Shown: piece after piece, positions 51,219-59,883 of the stretch | Position numbering within the stretch: the first letter of the stretch is position 1 | Layout: the number at the start of each line of letters is the position of its first letter | Program-made: the position numbers and the translations under genes | Source: Hymenobacter polaris | GTDB taxonomy: Bacteria > Bacteroidota > Bacteroidia > Cytophagales > Hymenobacteraceae | DNA: 64,000 nt | Assembly: GCF_012927305.1 (NCBI RefSeq) | Contig: NZ_JABBGH010000003.1 | Coordinates: forward strand, 310,001 to 374,000 | Direction: 5' to 3' | The notes under the pieces: model-generated | Database searches by the model: none | What the model was told of the DNA's origin: nothing | What the model saw: the letters and a program-made list of their open reading frames with translations, nothing else

Positions 51219-54200
51219 CTATTGGTAAACCTGCTGGTAGAATTGCTGGTAGCCGGCCACGTTGCCGCCGCTCTGCTCTAGCAAACCGAGGTTGGCCAGG
51301 CTGATAACGACCGTTTCGTAGCCCTGCCCCCGCAGCCGCGCCAGCGGCGACTGCGGCCCGCGCAGCTTGGTGGCGTAGCTCTGGGCCACCTTGGCGCTGG
51401 GCAGCGCGCGCACCACCACCATTTCCTGCCCGGTGCCCAGGTCCTGCGCCGGCTGCACCTGCAAGCCAGCCGCCCTGAAAAACTTGTTGTCGTAGGTGGT
51501 CAGCGCCGCGGCCAGGTCGCCCACTGGCGCCTGGCCCTTCGGATACACCAGCACCACCGCGTGGGCCGCGCTCAGCTGGGTAGTGTACGCTACCGCTGGC
51601 GCCGAGGTAGGCGCTGGGGCCGGGCTGGGTATACCCGTAGTGGCGGGTGCGGCCGTTGGCGCGGGCGTGCCGCTGGCTACCGGAGCCGCGTTAGTGCCAG
51701 CAGGTGCCGCTGGGGTGTCGGCACCAGTAGTTGTAGTAGAAGGCGTCGGCGTGGGGTCAGGTTTGCCTTTCGTTGGCTTACTAGCCCGGCCCTTATTTGG
51801 AGCAGTAGGCGCGGCAGTGCTAGGCGCGGTAGCAACAGGTGCGGCTATAGCATCAGCGGGCGCCGGGGCTGCTGGGGCCACTACGGCCGGGGTCGGCGTA
51901 GCTGTCGCCGCTGGGGCGGGGCTAGGGGCCGGCGCAGGAGCTACGTCGATGTAGGGCGACTCGTCGGCGCCGTACACGATGCGCATGCGGTTCTCCACCT
52001 CGCCGGGCCGGAACTGCGACACTCCTGGCTTTTCGGTGGAGGCCATGGCGCCGGCTAGCTGCCCGGCATCGGCTTTTTGGTAAGCGGCCCCTAGGGCCTG
52101 CGCCTGGGCCACCAGTGGGCTATCGGCAAAGTCCTTGATGAACTGCTGCACGCTGGCGCGAGCCGCGCCCGGTGGCTGGGTGCGCACGGCCAGCAGCAGC
52201 TTCAAGTACGCCACCCGGTCGGCCAGGTCGCTCTTGGGGTACTGGCGCTCCAGGTCAGCAACTGCCGTCTTGGCCTTGGCAAACGACTGCTCTTTGTACA
52301 AGTCAAACGCCGCGTCGAGGCGGGCGGTTACGGCGTTGTGCAGGGCGCGCTCGTGCTCGCGGTACTGCGGGTCGGCAATCAGCCGGGCATACGTTGAAGT
52401 GGGGAAATATTCCTGCAAAGCCGCCGCGTACTGGGCCGCCTTGGCCGGGTCGGGCAGGTCCTTGTAGTAGAGGTACAGCAGGTAGTCGGCATCGGGGGCG
52501 TGGGCACCCCTAGGGTAGCGCTGCACCTCGCCCGCGTAGGTTTCGTAGCCGCGCTGCTTTTCCTTCAGCAACTCCTTGTAAATGCCGCCTAGCTCGTACA
52601 TCGCGCCCTCAATCTGCTGGTTCGAGACTTCCAGCTTAGCGGGCGTGTCGGGCAGGGCTTGGCGATACTGTGTGGCCAGGGCTTTTTGCTCGGCCAGCGG
52701 GTCGGGCGGGCCGGCGGTGCCCGGCTGGCCGGTGGTGCCGGCCACGCGGGTTTGGTCATTGCCGGTCAGGCTTACCGGCGCGCCGCCGTTGGCGGGGTCG
52801 TTGGGCGAGCTGCTCGGCGTGTTCAGGGTGCGCCAGTTGTCTTGCAGCTTGCGGTCGCCCCAGCGCCGGATAAACTCGGTGCGCGCGGTGGCCAGGCTGG
52901 TGGGGTTGTCGAAATACCAAAGCGCTCCCGAGGCCACCGCGTTCAGTGGGTCGGTGGTGCCGGGGTTGGCGGCCGTGCGCTGGTCGCCGGTAAAGGCTGG
53001 CGCCGTGCCCGTAAAGCCTGCCGGTGAGCCCGTAATATTATTCACTGCCGCCGCCTGCTGGCGGGCGGCGGCTAGCTGGGCGGCCAGGGCCTTGGCCTCA
53101 GCTTGGCGCTTGGCCTCAATGGCGGCGGCGGCGTAGGTCGTCAGGCGCTTGTCCAGCTCATCGGCGGGCAGCTTGGCCAAGGTTTGCAGGCTGTCCTGGG
53201 TTTGAATAATAGTGTACTGCTTGGCGAAGTCCTTCAGAATGTCGCTGCGCTCCTTTACGCTGGCATACAGCGAATTATCTTTGGGCATGGCCGTGGCGGC
53301 GCTGTCGTAGTAAGCGGCGGCTAGCGGGTACTTCTGCAGGTTCTCGTAGTAAATGCGCCCCGCCAGCAGGTAAGTATAGCCCTTTTGGTACTTGCTGGGG
53401 CTAGGCACCTTGGCGGCCGGCCGCAGCAGGGCCAGCGCCTCGGGGTATTTCTTCTGGCGATACGCCAGGCGCGCCTGCTGGTAATAGATGCGGTCGCGGT
53501 ACTCCTTGTTTTTTTCGTCTTTCAGCAGGGCGGCAAAGTACTTGTCCAGCCGCGCCGTGTTCTGCTGGTCCAGGTCGCTCACCTCGGCCAGTAGCAGCTT
53601 GGTATTAAAGTCTAGCTCGTAGGGCGGGTTACGCTTCAAAATCTCGTTCAACTGCTCGGCCGCGGCTTTTTCCTGCCCCTGGCCCTCGTACAGCTGCGCC
53701 AGCAGGTAGCGCGTGCGCGAGCGCTCGTTTTTTGCTGGAATGAGTGGAATAGCCCGTTCCAGCATCGGAATAGCCTCCTTAGGCTCGCCAGCTTGCAGGT
53801 AGTAGTTGGCCCGCGTCAGAAACAGCTCGCGCGCGTCCTTGGGCAGGCCGCGCTCCTTGTCCAGCAGCGCCGACACGGCGCGAGCATCATCGGGCCGCTT
53901 CTGCTGCATAAAGGTGCGCATTAGCCCAATCAGCGCCTCCTGCTTGGCAATGGGGTCGTGGCTGGTGCTGTTCACGTACTTAAACGTCAGCTCCGCATCG
54001 TCAAACTCCATCTTGTAAAACCGCGCCCAGCCCACCAGCAGGTAGGCATCGTCGGTCCAGTCCGACCCCGGCCGGTGCTGAATAGGCAGCGAGGCCTTCT
54101 TCACAATGTCATTGAGGTCGGCGCGGGTGGCGCGCACCGTCGTGCTATCCAGGGTAGGGTAGAGGGGCAGCAACTGGTTGTAGTCGTTGGCGCGGCCCTT

Positions 54201-54395
54201 ATATAAGGTAGCTTCGGTGGCCCACAGCTTCTCGCGGGCCAAAAAAAAGCCGTTGTCGCGCGCCGCCACATTATTGAGCGCGTGGCTCACCAGCGACTTA
54301 TCCGAGGCGCACGCCACCGCACCCGCACTCAGCAGCCCTAGGCCCAGCCAGCGGCAAAAGGTCGAAAATAGCGTAGGTTTCAACGGCAACAGCAT
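51219..54395 (-). CDS. sprE: large TPR lipoprotein of the SprE/PorW type (T9SS accessory)
   Basis: A 1058-residue protein with lipoprotein signal (lipobox GAVAC, about residues 22-26). TPR-like helices run from about residue 110 to 420 (DDAYLLVGWARFYKMEFDDA, YYLQAGEPKEAIPMLERAI, YLLAGRIYYENLQKYPLAAA). ALWYFDNPTSLATARTEF and RRWGDRKLQDNWR are characteristic of SprE/PorW, which links the T9SS motor complex to its outer-membrane translocon. A long Ala/Pro/Thr-rich linker (about 810-945) precedes a conserved C-terminal domain (AVVLVYPKGQAPVGDLAAAL). ATG 54395 gives the signal; the frame is open 24 codons more. It lies 5 kb from gldKLMN. Confidence 0.82.
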   Translation of the reverse strand: MLLPLKPTLFSTFCRWLGLGLLSAGAVACASDKSLVSHALNNVAARDNGFFLAREKLWATEATLYKGRANDYNQLLPLYPTLDSTTVRATRADLNDIVKKASLPIQHRPGSDWTDDAYLLVGWARFYKMEFDDAELTFKYVNSTSHDPIAKQEALIGLMRTFMQQKRPDDARAVSALLDKERGLPKDARELFLTRANYYLQAGEPKEAIPMLERAIPLIPAKNERSRTRYLLAQLYEGQGQEKAAAEQLNEILKRNPPYELDFNTKLLLAEVSDLDQQNTARLDKYFAALLKDEKNKEYRDRIYYQQARLAYRQKKYPEALALLRPAAKVPSPSKYQKGYTYLLAGRIYYENLQKYPLAAAYYDSAATAMPKDNSLYASVKERSDILKDFAKQYTIIQTQDSLQTLAKLPADELDKRLTTYAAAAIEAKRQAEAKALAAQLAAARQQAAAVNNITGSPAGFTGTAPAFTGDQRTAANPGTTDPLNAVASGALWYFDNPTSLATARTEFIRRWGDRKLQDNWRTLNTPSSSPNDPANGGAPVSLTGNDQTRVAGTTGQPGTAGPPDPLAEQKALATQYRQALPDTPAKLEVSNQQIEGAMYELGGIYKELLKEKQRGYETYAGEVQRYPRGAHAPDADYLLYLYYKDLPDPAKAAQYAAALQEYFPTSTYARLIADPQYREHERALHNAVTARLDAAFDLYKEQSFAKAKTAVADLERQYPKSDLADRVAYLKLLLAVRTQPPGAARASVQQFIKDFADSPLVAQAQALGAAYQKADAGQLAGAMASTEKPGVSQFRPGEVENRMRIVYGADESPYIDVAPAPAPSPAPAATATPTPAVVAPAAPAPADAIAAPVATAPSTAAPTAPNKGRASKPTKGKPDPTPTPSTTTTGADTPAAPAGTNAAPVASGTPAPTAAPATTGIPSPAPAPTSAPAVAYTTQLSAAHAVVLVYPKGQAPVGDLAAALTTYDNKFFRAAGLQVQPAQDLGTGQEMVVVRALPSAKVAQSYATKLRGPQSPLARLRGQGYETVVISLANLGLLEQSGGNVAGYQQFYQQVYQ

Positions 54396-54532
54396 AAGGA
54401 AATACCAGCAGCGCAACGCCGCGCCCGGCCCGAAATGTTCGCCGGGCTCAGCCTTAACGGGCGGCAACTCGTAAAATTACGCTGGTCTCCGCCATGCCCC
54501 CGGCTTTCGTTCACGCTCGCCTCACCCACCCC

Positions 54533-54775
54533 ATGTCCACTACGCCGCCCCCCACCCCACCCGAATCGGAAGAAACCCTTGCTACCCGCTCGGCGCTGGC
54601 CCGCTACTCCGGCATCGCCGTGCAAATGTTCGCCATCATCGGCCTCAGCGCTTGGGCTGGCGTGTGGCTCGATGGGCACTTCCACACCCAAACGCCCTGG
54701 TACACGGTCGGCCTCACGCTGGCGGGCGTCACGCTGGCGATGGTGCAGGTTATTCGCTCGGCCAGCCAGCCTTAG
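54533..54775 (+). CDS. AtpZ/AtpI-family ATP synthase gene 1 protein
   Basis: An 80-residue protein with two helices: YSGIAVQMFAIIGLSAWAGV and TVGLTLAGVTLAMVQVIRSA, separated by WLDGHF. This is the pattern of the small AtpZ/AtpI proteins at the head of F1F0 operons, which assist c-ring assembly or Mg2+ uptake. ATG 54533 was chosen from its position before the conserved part; the frame is open 13 codons more. First gene of the ATP synthase cluster, divergent from the sprE-like gene. Confidence 0.85.
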   Translation: MSTTPPPTPPESEETLATRSALARYSGIAVQMFAIIGLSAWAGVWLDGHFHTQTPWYTVGLTLAGVTLAMVQVIRSASQP

Positions 54776-54880
54776 CCCTCCACCTACCGACCTTTGCCTA
54801 CTACTAAGGCCTAGGGCAGGCCCGCAGTCGCTTAGTTAAGCCGGCTGCTTTAGCATCATTTGCACCACAGGTTTTTGCCA

Positions 54881-55294
54881 ATGACTTCCCGTTTTTTCAC
54901 CCAGTTCTTGGCCTTTAGCCTGGCTTGCTTTGCCGTATTGGCGGGCCTAGGCGCCGCCTTTGGCACAGCCGTAGTGCATCCGCTGGCGCCCTACGTGCTG
55001 GCTGCCATTTTGCTGCTTACCCTATTAGGGTACGGCCTCACTGCTTGGGCCGTGCGGCGCAACCCCGACCACTTTTTAGGGGCCTATTTTGGGGGCGTAG
55101 GGCTCCGCTTAGTATTGGGCATCGCCATTATTTTGCTGTACTTTTTTCGGGATGGCCGGGCCGAAACCCACGGGCTGCTCACCTTCCTCGGGGTCTTCTT
55201 CCTGGCCTATTTCCTGTGCGCTGGCTTTGAAATATGGGCTATTTTTAGTAACTTGCGCCCGTTTTCAGCGAGGCAAAGCTCAAAAGACGACTGA
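54881..55294 (+). CDS. four-helix membrane protein in the ATP synthase operon
   Basis: A 137-residue protein with four hydrophobic segments (about residues 7-28, 34-55, 67-87 and 95-117), including GAYFGGVGLRLVLGIAIILL. The position between AtpZ-like and atpB is where AtpI-like proteins stand in Bacteroidota, so an assembly role is likely but not shown. ATG 54881 was preferred to TTG 54860. It ends 34 nt before atpB. Confidence 0.75.
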   Translation: MTSRFFTQFLAFSLACFAVLAGLGAAFGTAVVHPLAPYVLAAILLLTLLGYGLTAWAVRRNPDHFLGAYFGGVGLRLVLGIAIILLYFFRDGRAETHGLLTFLGVFFLAYFLCAGFEIWAIFSNLRPFSARQSSKDD

Positions 55295-55328
55295 TTTATC
55301 GTCGAGCTTGCAATTTAAGCTAATTTGA

Positions 55329-56429
55329 ATGAAGCGGTTACTCACTCTTTTTCTTTGCCTGTTCACGTTCGCCGGTTTCGCGGCCGAGCCCACTGAAGGG
55401 GGCAAGAAAGGGGAAGCGTTCAATCCGGGCGAAGTGATTTTGCACCACGTAGCCGACTCGCACGAGTGGCACTGGTTCAGCACTGACAACGGCAATTTCG
55501 TTACCTATTTGCCCATCATCGCCTACCAGCCAGGCAAGGGACTTTCTGTATTTTCGAGCAAACACGTTGCGGAAGGCGAAACCTACGGCAATTTCAAGCT
55601 CAATGGTGAAAAACTCGTGACGCTAGATGGTAGCAAGGTCTACGATTTTTCTATCACCAAAAACGTGGCTGCCTTAGCCATGAGCAGCCTGGTATTGGTC
55701 ATCGCGTTTGCATCGGTAGCCAAGTCCTATGGCCGCCGTCGGGGCCAGGCACCCAGCGGCTTACAGTCCTTTCTAGAGCCTTTCGTAATCTTTATTCGCG
55801 ATGAGGTAGCTATTAAGAGCATTGGGCCCAAATACGAGCGGTACATGCCGTATCTGCTCACTGTCTTCTTCTTTATTTGGTTTAATAACCTGTTGGGGCT
55901 CACGCCTGGTGCAGCCAATCTCACCGGCAACGTGGCCGTTACGGCTACGCTAGCAGTTATCACGCTGCTTATCACGCTGTTTAGCAGCAATAAGAATTAC
56001 TGGACGCACATATTCTGGACGCCTGGGGTGCCGCTGCCTTTGCGCATCATTATGATTCCAGTGGAACTAGTAGGGGTTATCGTAAAGCCCTTCTCGCTCA
56101 TGGTGCGTCTGTTTGCTAACATCACGGCGGGCCACATCATTATCCTGAGCTTCATTAGCTTGATTTTCATTTTCCGTTCGGCTTGGACTGGTTTCCTGTC
56201 GGTGCCGTTCGGCTTGTTTATCAGCGTGCTGGAGTTGCTGGTAGCCTTGCTGCAAGCATACATCTTCACTCTACTAACCGCCATGTACATCGGGGGCGCA
56301 GTAGAAGAGCACCACGATGATGAGCATCACGCTGGCCACGAGCATGATGACTATGGCTTCGCGGAACAGCGCCAGGGTGGTTCTAACTTCGGGCATTTTG
56401 AGCGTCCTGGCGTAGCAGCTGCGCACTAA
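55329..56429 (+). CDS. atpB: ATP synthase F0 subunit a
   Basis: The stator channel subunit that passes protons to the c-ring. A signal-like N-terminus (about residues 1-19) and a periplasmic domain to about residue 115 precede five or six helices, the long form typical of Bacteroidota. The essential Arg is in FSLMVRLFANITAGHI (about residue 261), and NNLLGLTPG also fits. The C-terminus is His/Asp-rich (EEHHDDEHHAGHEHDD), possibly metal binding. 366 residues. Confidence 0.95.
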   Translation: MKRLLTLFLCLFTFAGFAAEPTEGGKKGEAFNPGEVILHHVADSHEWHWFSTDNGNFVTYLPIIAYQPGKGLSVFSSKHVAEGETYGNFKLNGEKLVTLDGSKVYDFSITKNVAALAMSSLVLVIAFASVAKSYGRRRGQAPSGLQSFLEPFVIFIRDEVAIKSIGPKYERYMPYLLTVFFFIWFNNLLGLTPGAANLTGNVAVTATLAVITLLITLFSSNKNYWTHIFWTPGVPLPLRIIMIPVELVGVIVKPFSLMVRLFANITAGHIIILSFISLIFIFRSAWTGFLSVPFGLFISVLELLVALLQAYIFTLLTAMYIGGAVEEHHDDEHHAGHEHDDYGFAEQRQGGSNFGHFERPGVAAAH

Positions 56430-56510
56430 TTCCTTGGCTGGACCGCCAGATGGTGGTAAGCCTCATTTCCTCAATTCTCAAGTTTTTCTTTTCTCATTTC
56501 TTTTTTTACC

Positions 56511-56771
56511 ATGCTTCTCTCGTTGTTGCTGCAAGTTGTTAATTCGGTTGGTTTGGCTGTAATGGGTGCCGGTATCGGTGCCGGTCTGGCTATCATCGGC
56601 GCCGGCCTAGGTATTGGCCGCATCGGCGGTAGCGCTATGGAAGCCATTGGCCGTCAGCCAGAAGCCTCAGGTAAAATTCAGACTGCCATGCTTATCGTAG
56701 CCGCGCTAATTGAAGGTGCAGCTTTGTTTGCGGTCGTAGTCTGCTTGCTTATCGCTCTGAACTTGAAGTAA
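56511..56771 (+). CDS. atpE: ATP synthase F0 subunit c
   Basis: An 86-residue two-helix proteolipid. The first helix is Gly-rich (GAGIGAGLAIIGAGLGIGRI), then the polar loop AIGRQPEASGKIQ, and the second helix carries the proton-binding Glu in AALIEGAALFAVVV. Ring subunit that turns proton flow into rotation. No Na+-type Gln/Ser pattern next to the Glu is evident. A Leu-Gly pair is encoded by a CCTAGG even in this short, highly conserved gene. Confidence 0.97.
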   Translation: MLLSLLLQVVNSVGLAVMGAGIGAGLAIIGAGLGIGRIGGSAMEAIGRQPEASGKIQTAMLIVAALIEGAALFAVVVCLLIALNLK

Positions 56772-56783
56772 GCGCGTTGAGAG

Positions 56784-56838
56784 GCCCGGCCGGCTGGCTT
56801 CCTGCCCCTCGGGCGGTAGGAAAGCTAGCCGGCCGGGC
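56784..56838 (+). terminator. long GC-rich hairpin between atpE and atpF
   Basis: GCCCGGCCGGCTGGCTT (56784-56800) pairs almost perfectly with AAGCTAGCCGGCCGGGC (56822-56838), followed by TTTCC. It may end a share of the transcripts after atpE and so set more c subunit than F1 subunits. The following 56839-56990 spacer has several AGCT-rich short palindromes and no gene. Confidence 0.75.
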
Positions 56839-56990
56839 TTTCCTTCAGTTTGCTTAGGTAGCTGGTAGGTAGCTTAAGAGAAGCTGCCTAGCTAGCGCAG
56901 CAAGCAACTTTACTACTGCTGCTTAGTGTTGAGCTGCTCTATTGTCCCAGCTACCGGCTCGCTTATTTACCCCTGATTTTTGCCATTCTT

Positions 56991-57485
56991 ATGGAACTCA
57001 TTACCCCCGAATTAGGGCTGATTTTCTGGCAAACCCTCATCTTCCTCATCCTACTTGCCTTGCTGGCTAAGTTTGCCTGGAAGCCTATTCTCGGTTCGCT
57101 GCGCGAGCGCGAGCAGGGTATTGAGGACGCCCTCCGCCAGGCCGACCGTGCCAAGGCGGAAATGCAAAGCCTAAAGGCCGACAACGAAAAGCTGCTGGCC
57201 GAAGCCCGCCGCGAGCGTGACCAGATGCTGAAGGAGGGCCAAGCCATGGCTGCGCAAATTGTGGAGCAAGCCAAAACCACCGCTTCCGAAGAAGCCGCCC
57301 GCGTGACCCAACAGGCCCGCGAGTCAATTCAGCAGGAGAAAAACCAGGCTTTAGCTGAAGTGCGCAATACTGCTGCTCAGTTGAGCGTGGACATTGCCGA
57401 GCGCCTGCTGCGCCGCGAGCTGACGGACCCTAGTGCCCAGCAGAAGCTAGTTGACGAATACCTGAAAGACGTAAAATTAAACTGA
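56991..57485 (+). CDS. atpF: ATP synthase F0 subunit b
   Basis: A 164-residue stator stalk protein: one N-terminal helix (about residues 6-27, LGLIFWQTLIFLILLALLAK) and a long charged coiled coil (ADRAKAEMQSLKADNEKLLA). It links the a subunit to the delta subunit at the head. ATG 56991. The spacer to atpH is wholly an inverted repeat. Confidence 0.95.
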   Translation: MELITPELGLIFWQTLIFLILLALLAKFAWKPILGSLREREQGIEDALRQADRAKAEMQSLKADNEKLLAEARRERDQMLKEGQAMAAQIVEQAKTTASEEAARVTQQARESIQQEKNQALAEVRNTAAQLSVDIAERLLRRELTDPSAQQKLVDEYLKDVKLN

Positions 57486-57569
57486 GTTGCTAGCTATTAG
57501 CTGTTAGCTGCCAGCCACCCTAGGCCGGCAATAAAGCTGATAGCTAACAGCTACTAGCTATCAGCTAAC
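57486..57569. repeat. inverted repeat filling the atpF/atpH spacer
   Basis: About 57487-57516 (GCTAGCTATTAGCTGTTAGC) pairs with 57540-57569 (TAGCTAACAGCTACTAGCTA) with few differences. It starts right after the atpF stop and ends 6 nt before the atpH ATG. The centre has CCCTAGGC. Composed of TAGCT-type units, a family shared with the atpA/atpG spacer. Confidence 0.8.
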
Positions 57570-57575
57570 CAAAAA

Positions 57576-58139
57576 ATGGCCGACCAACAAGTAGCCGCCC
57601 GCTATGCCAAGTCGCTGCTCGACCTGGCCCAGGAGCAAGGCACGCTGGCAACCGTGAAGCAGGATATGGACTTGCTGGCCAAGACTATGTCGGAAAGCCG
57701 CGACCTGCGGCTGCTGCTGCGCAATCCCATTGTGAAACACGACAAGAAACTCAGCATCTTAAATGCGGTGTTTCAAGGCAAAGTATCGGAAACACTGCTG
57801 CGCTTCTTCCAGATTGTGACCAGCAAAAACCGCGAGGCTACGCTGGAGCACATTGGCGACGAGTTTCTGACGCAGTACAACAAACTGATGAGCGTGCAAG
57901 TAGCCGAGGTAACCTCGGCAGCCCCGCTCACGCCCGCTGCCCGCGCCGCCGTAGAGAAAATGGTGAAGGAGCAAAGTGGCCAGCAGGATGTTTCGCTCAC
58001 CGAGAAGGTGGACGCCTCGCTGATTGGTGGCTTCGTGCTGCGCATCGGCGACCGGCAGATTGATGAATCGGTGAAAGGAGGACTGCGCCGTTTGCGCACC
58101 TCGCTCACTGATAAGACTTACATTCCCAGCCTTAATTAG
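57576..58139 (+). CDS. atpH: ATP synthase F1 subunit delta
   Basis: A 187-residue OSCP-like protein joining the F1 head to the b stalk. The start ADQQVAARYAKSLLDLAQEQ, then LRLLLRNPIVKHDKKLSIL, and the C-terminal signature DASLIGGFVLRIGDRQIDES match the family. Only 9 nt separate it from atpA, so the two are coupled. Confidence 0.95.
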   Translation: MADQQVAARYAKSLLDLAQEQGTLATVKQDMDLLAKTMSESRDLRLLLRNPIVKHDKKLSILNAVFQGKVSETLLRFFQIVTSKNREATLEHIGDEFLTQYNKLMSVQVAEVTSAAPLTPAARAAVEKMVKEQSGQQDVSLTEKVDASLIGGFVLRIGDRQIDESVKGGLRRLRTSLTDKTYIPSLN

Positions 58140-58148
58140 ATTATCCCA

Positions 58149-59732
58149 ATGGCAGAAGTACGCCCGGACGAAGTATCCGCCATCCTGCGGCAGCAGCTGT
58201 CCAACTTTAAAACGGCCGCCGAGCTGGAAGAAGTCGGCACGGTGCTCCAAGTCGGCGACGGCGTGGCCCGCATCTACGGCCTTTCGCACGCGCAGTCGGG
58301 CGAGTTGATTGAGTTTGAGAACGGCCTGCAAGGGCTGGTGCTCAACTTGGAAGAAGACAACGTAGGTGCCGTACTGCTCGGCGATTATTCCGAGATTCGG
58401 GAAGGCGCTACGGTGCGCCGCACCAATAAAATCGCCGCTATCCAAGTTGGTGAGGGCATTGTGGGGCGCGTAGTAAACACCCTAGGGCAACCCATCGACG
58501 GTCGCGGTCCCATCCAGGGCCAGACCTATGAGATGCCTCTGGAGCGGAAGGCGCCCGGCGTAATTTTCCGCCAGCCCGTTACCGAGCCGCTGCAAACCGG
58601 CATCAAGGCCATCGACGCCATGATTCCGATTGGCCGCGGCCAGCGCGAGCTAATTATCGGCGACCGCCAAACCGGCAAGTCAACGGTGGCCATCGACGCC
58701 ATCCTCAACCAGCGCGAGTTCTTTGAGCGCGGCGAGCCCGTATTCTGCATCTACGTAGCTATCGGTCAGAAAGCCTCGACCGTAGCGCAGGTAGTAAACT
58801 CGCTTACCAAGGGTGGGGCCATGGACTACACCGTGGTGGTATCGGCCTCGGCTTCGGACCCCGCGCCGATGCAGTTCTACGCGCCGTTCACGGGCGCCGC
58901 TATCGGCGAGTACTTCCGCGATACAGGCCGCCCGGCCCTCGTAGTGTACGACGACTTGTCGAAGCAGGCCGTGGCCTACCGTGAGGTGTCGCTGCTGCTG
59001 CGCCGCCCGCCGGGCCGCGAGGCTTACCCTGGCGACGTATTTTACCTGCACAGCCGCCTGCTGGAGCGCGCCGCCAAAATCAACGCTTCGGACGAAATTG
59101 CGCGCAACATGAACGACCTGCCCGAAAGCCTGAAGCCGCTGGTGAAAGGCGGTGGCTCGCTAACGGCGCTACCCATTATTGAAACGCAGGCTGGCGACGT
59201 ATCGGCTTATATCCCAACCAACGTAATCTCGATTACTGACGGGCAGATATTCCTCGAAACCAACCTCTTTAACTCTGGCGTGCGTCCCGCTATCAACGTG
59301 GGTATCTCGGTGAGCCGCGTGGGTGGCAACGCTCAGATTAAGTCGATGAAGAAAGTGTCTGGTACGCTGAAGCTCGACCAGGCACAGTTCCGCGAGCTAG
59401 AGGCATTTGCCAAGTTTGGCTCCGACCTCGACGCTTCGACCAAGCTCACCATTGAGCGAGGCCGCCGCAACCTGGAGATTCTGAAGCAGCCCCAGTTTTC
59501 GCCGGTGAAAGTGGAAGACCAGGTAGCCATCATTTATGCGGCTACCAACGGCCTGCTCGACACCGTGCCTGTAAACCGGGTGCGCGAGTTCGAAACGGAG
59601 TTCCGCCAGGTGATGCACGCCCGCAACGCCGATGCCCTAGCCGCCCTGAAAGCAGGCAAGCTGGACGACTCGGTGACCAATGCCATTCGCCAGACGGCGA
59701 AGGACGTAGCCGCTGGGTACGCTTCAAAATAA
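58149..59732 (+). CDS. atpA: ATP synthase F1 subunit alpha
   Basis: The non-catalytic nucleotide-binding subunit of the head, 527 residues. The Walker A loop is GDRQTGKST (about residues 172-180); other marks are LGDGVARIYGL-like QVGDGVARIYGL, RVVNTLGQPIDGRGP, LVVYDDLSKQAVAYREVSLL and the arginine-finger region AINVGISVSRVGG. The conserved TLGQP is encoded with a CCCTAGGG. No atpD or atpC follows. Confidence 0.98.
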   Translation: MAEVRPDEVSAILRQQLSNFKTAAELEEVGTVLQVGDGVARIYGLSHAQSGELIEFENGLQGLVLNLEEDNVGAVLLGDYSEIREGATVRRTNKIAAIQVGEGIVGRVVNTLGQPIDGRGPIQGQTYEMPLERKAPGVIFRQPVTEPLQTGIKAIDAMIPIGRGQRELIIGDRQTGKSTVAIDAILNQREFFERGEPVFCIYVAIGQKASTVAQVVNSLTKGGAMDYTVVVSASASDPAPMQFYAPFTGAAIGEYFRDTGRPALVVYDDLSKQAVAYREVSLLLRRPPGREAYPGDVFYLHSRLLERAAKINASDEIARNMNDLPESLKPLVKGGGSLTALPIIETQAGDVSAYIPTNVISITDGQIFLETNLFNSGVRPAINVGISVSRVGGNAQIKSMKKVSGTLKLDQAQFRELEAFAKFGSDLDASTKLTIERGRRNLEILKQPQFSPVKVEDQVAIIYAATNGLLDTVPVNRVREFETEFRQVMHARNADALAALKAGKLDDSVTNAIRQTAKDVAAGYASK

Positions 59733-59735
59733 GCT

Positions 59736-59850
59736 TCTAGCTGCTGGCCGTTAGCTACTGGCTTTTTCTACGGAGAGAAAGCAGAGCTAACGGCCAGCAG
59801 TTTGTGTTATACAGAGTTATATAGAAAAGCTATCGGCCAGCAGCTACTAA
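59736..59850. repeat. inverted-repeat cluster in the atpA/atpG spacer
   Basis: AGCTGCTGGCCGTTAGCT (59739-59755 area) pairs with AGCTAACGGCCAGCAG (59785-59800), and a third, diverged copy (GCTATCGGCCAGCAGCTACT) lies at about 59829-59848. The repeat units fill most of the 151-bp spacer, which has no gene. Confidence 0.7.
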
Positions 59851-59883
59851 CTGCATCAAAGCCACCGCTAACAGCTCAAAAGA

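Noticed and set aside
51560..51960. Open frames opposite the Ala/Pro/Thr-rich linker of the SprE-like gene
   Set aside because: Low-complexity shadow products rich in Gly/Val/Ala with no start context; the lipoprotein frame is continuous through this part.
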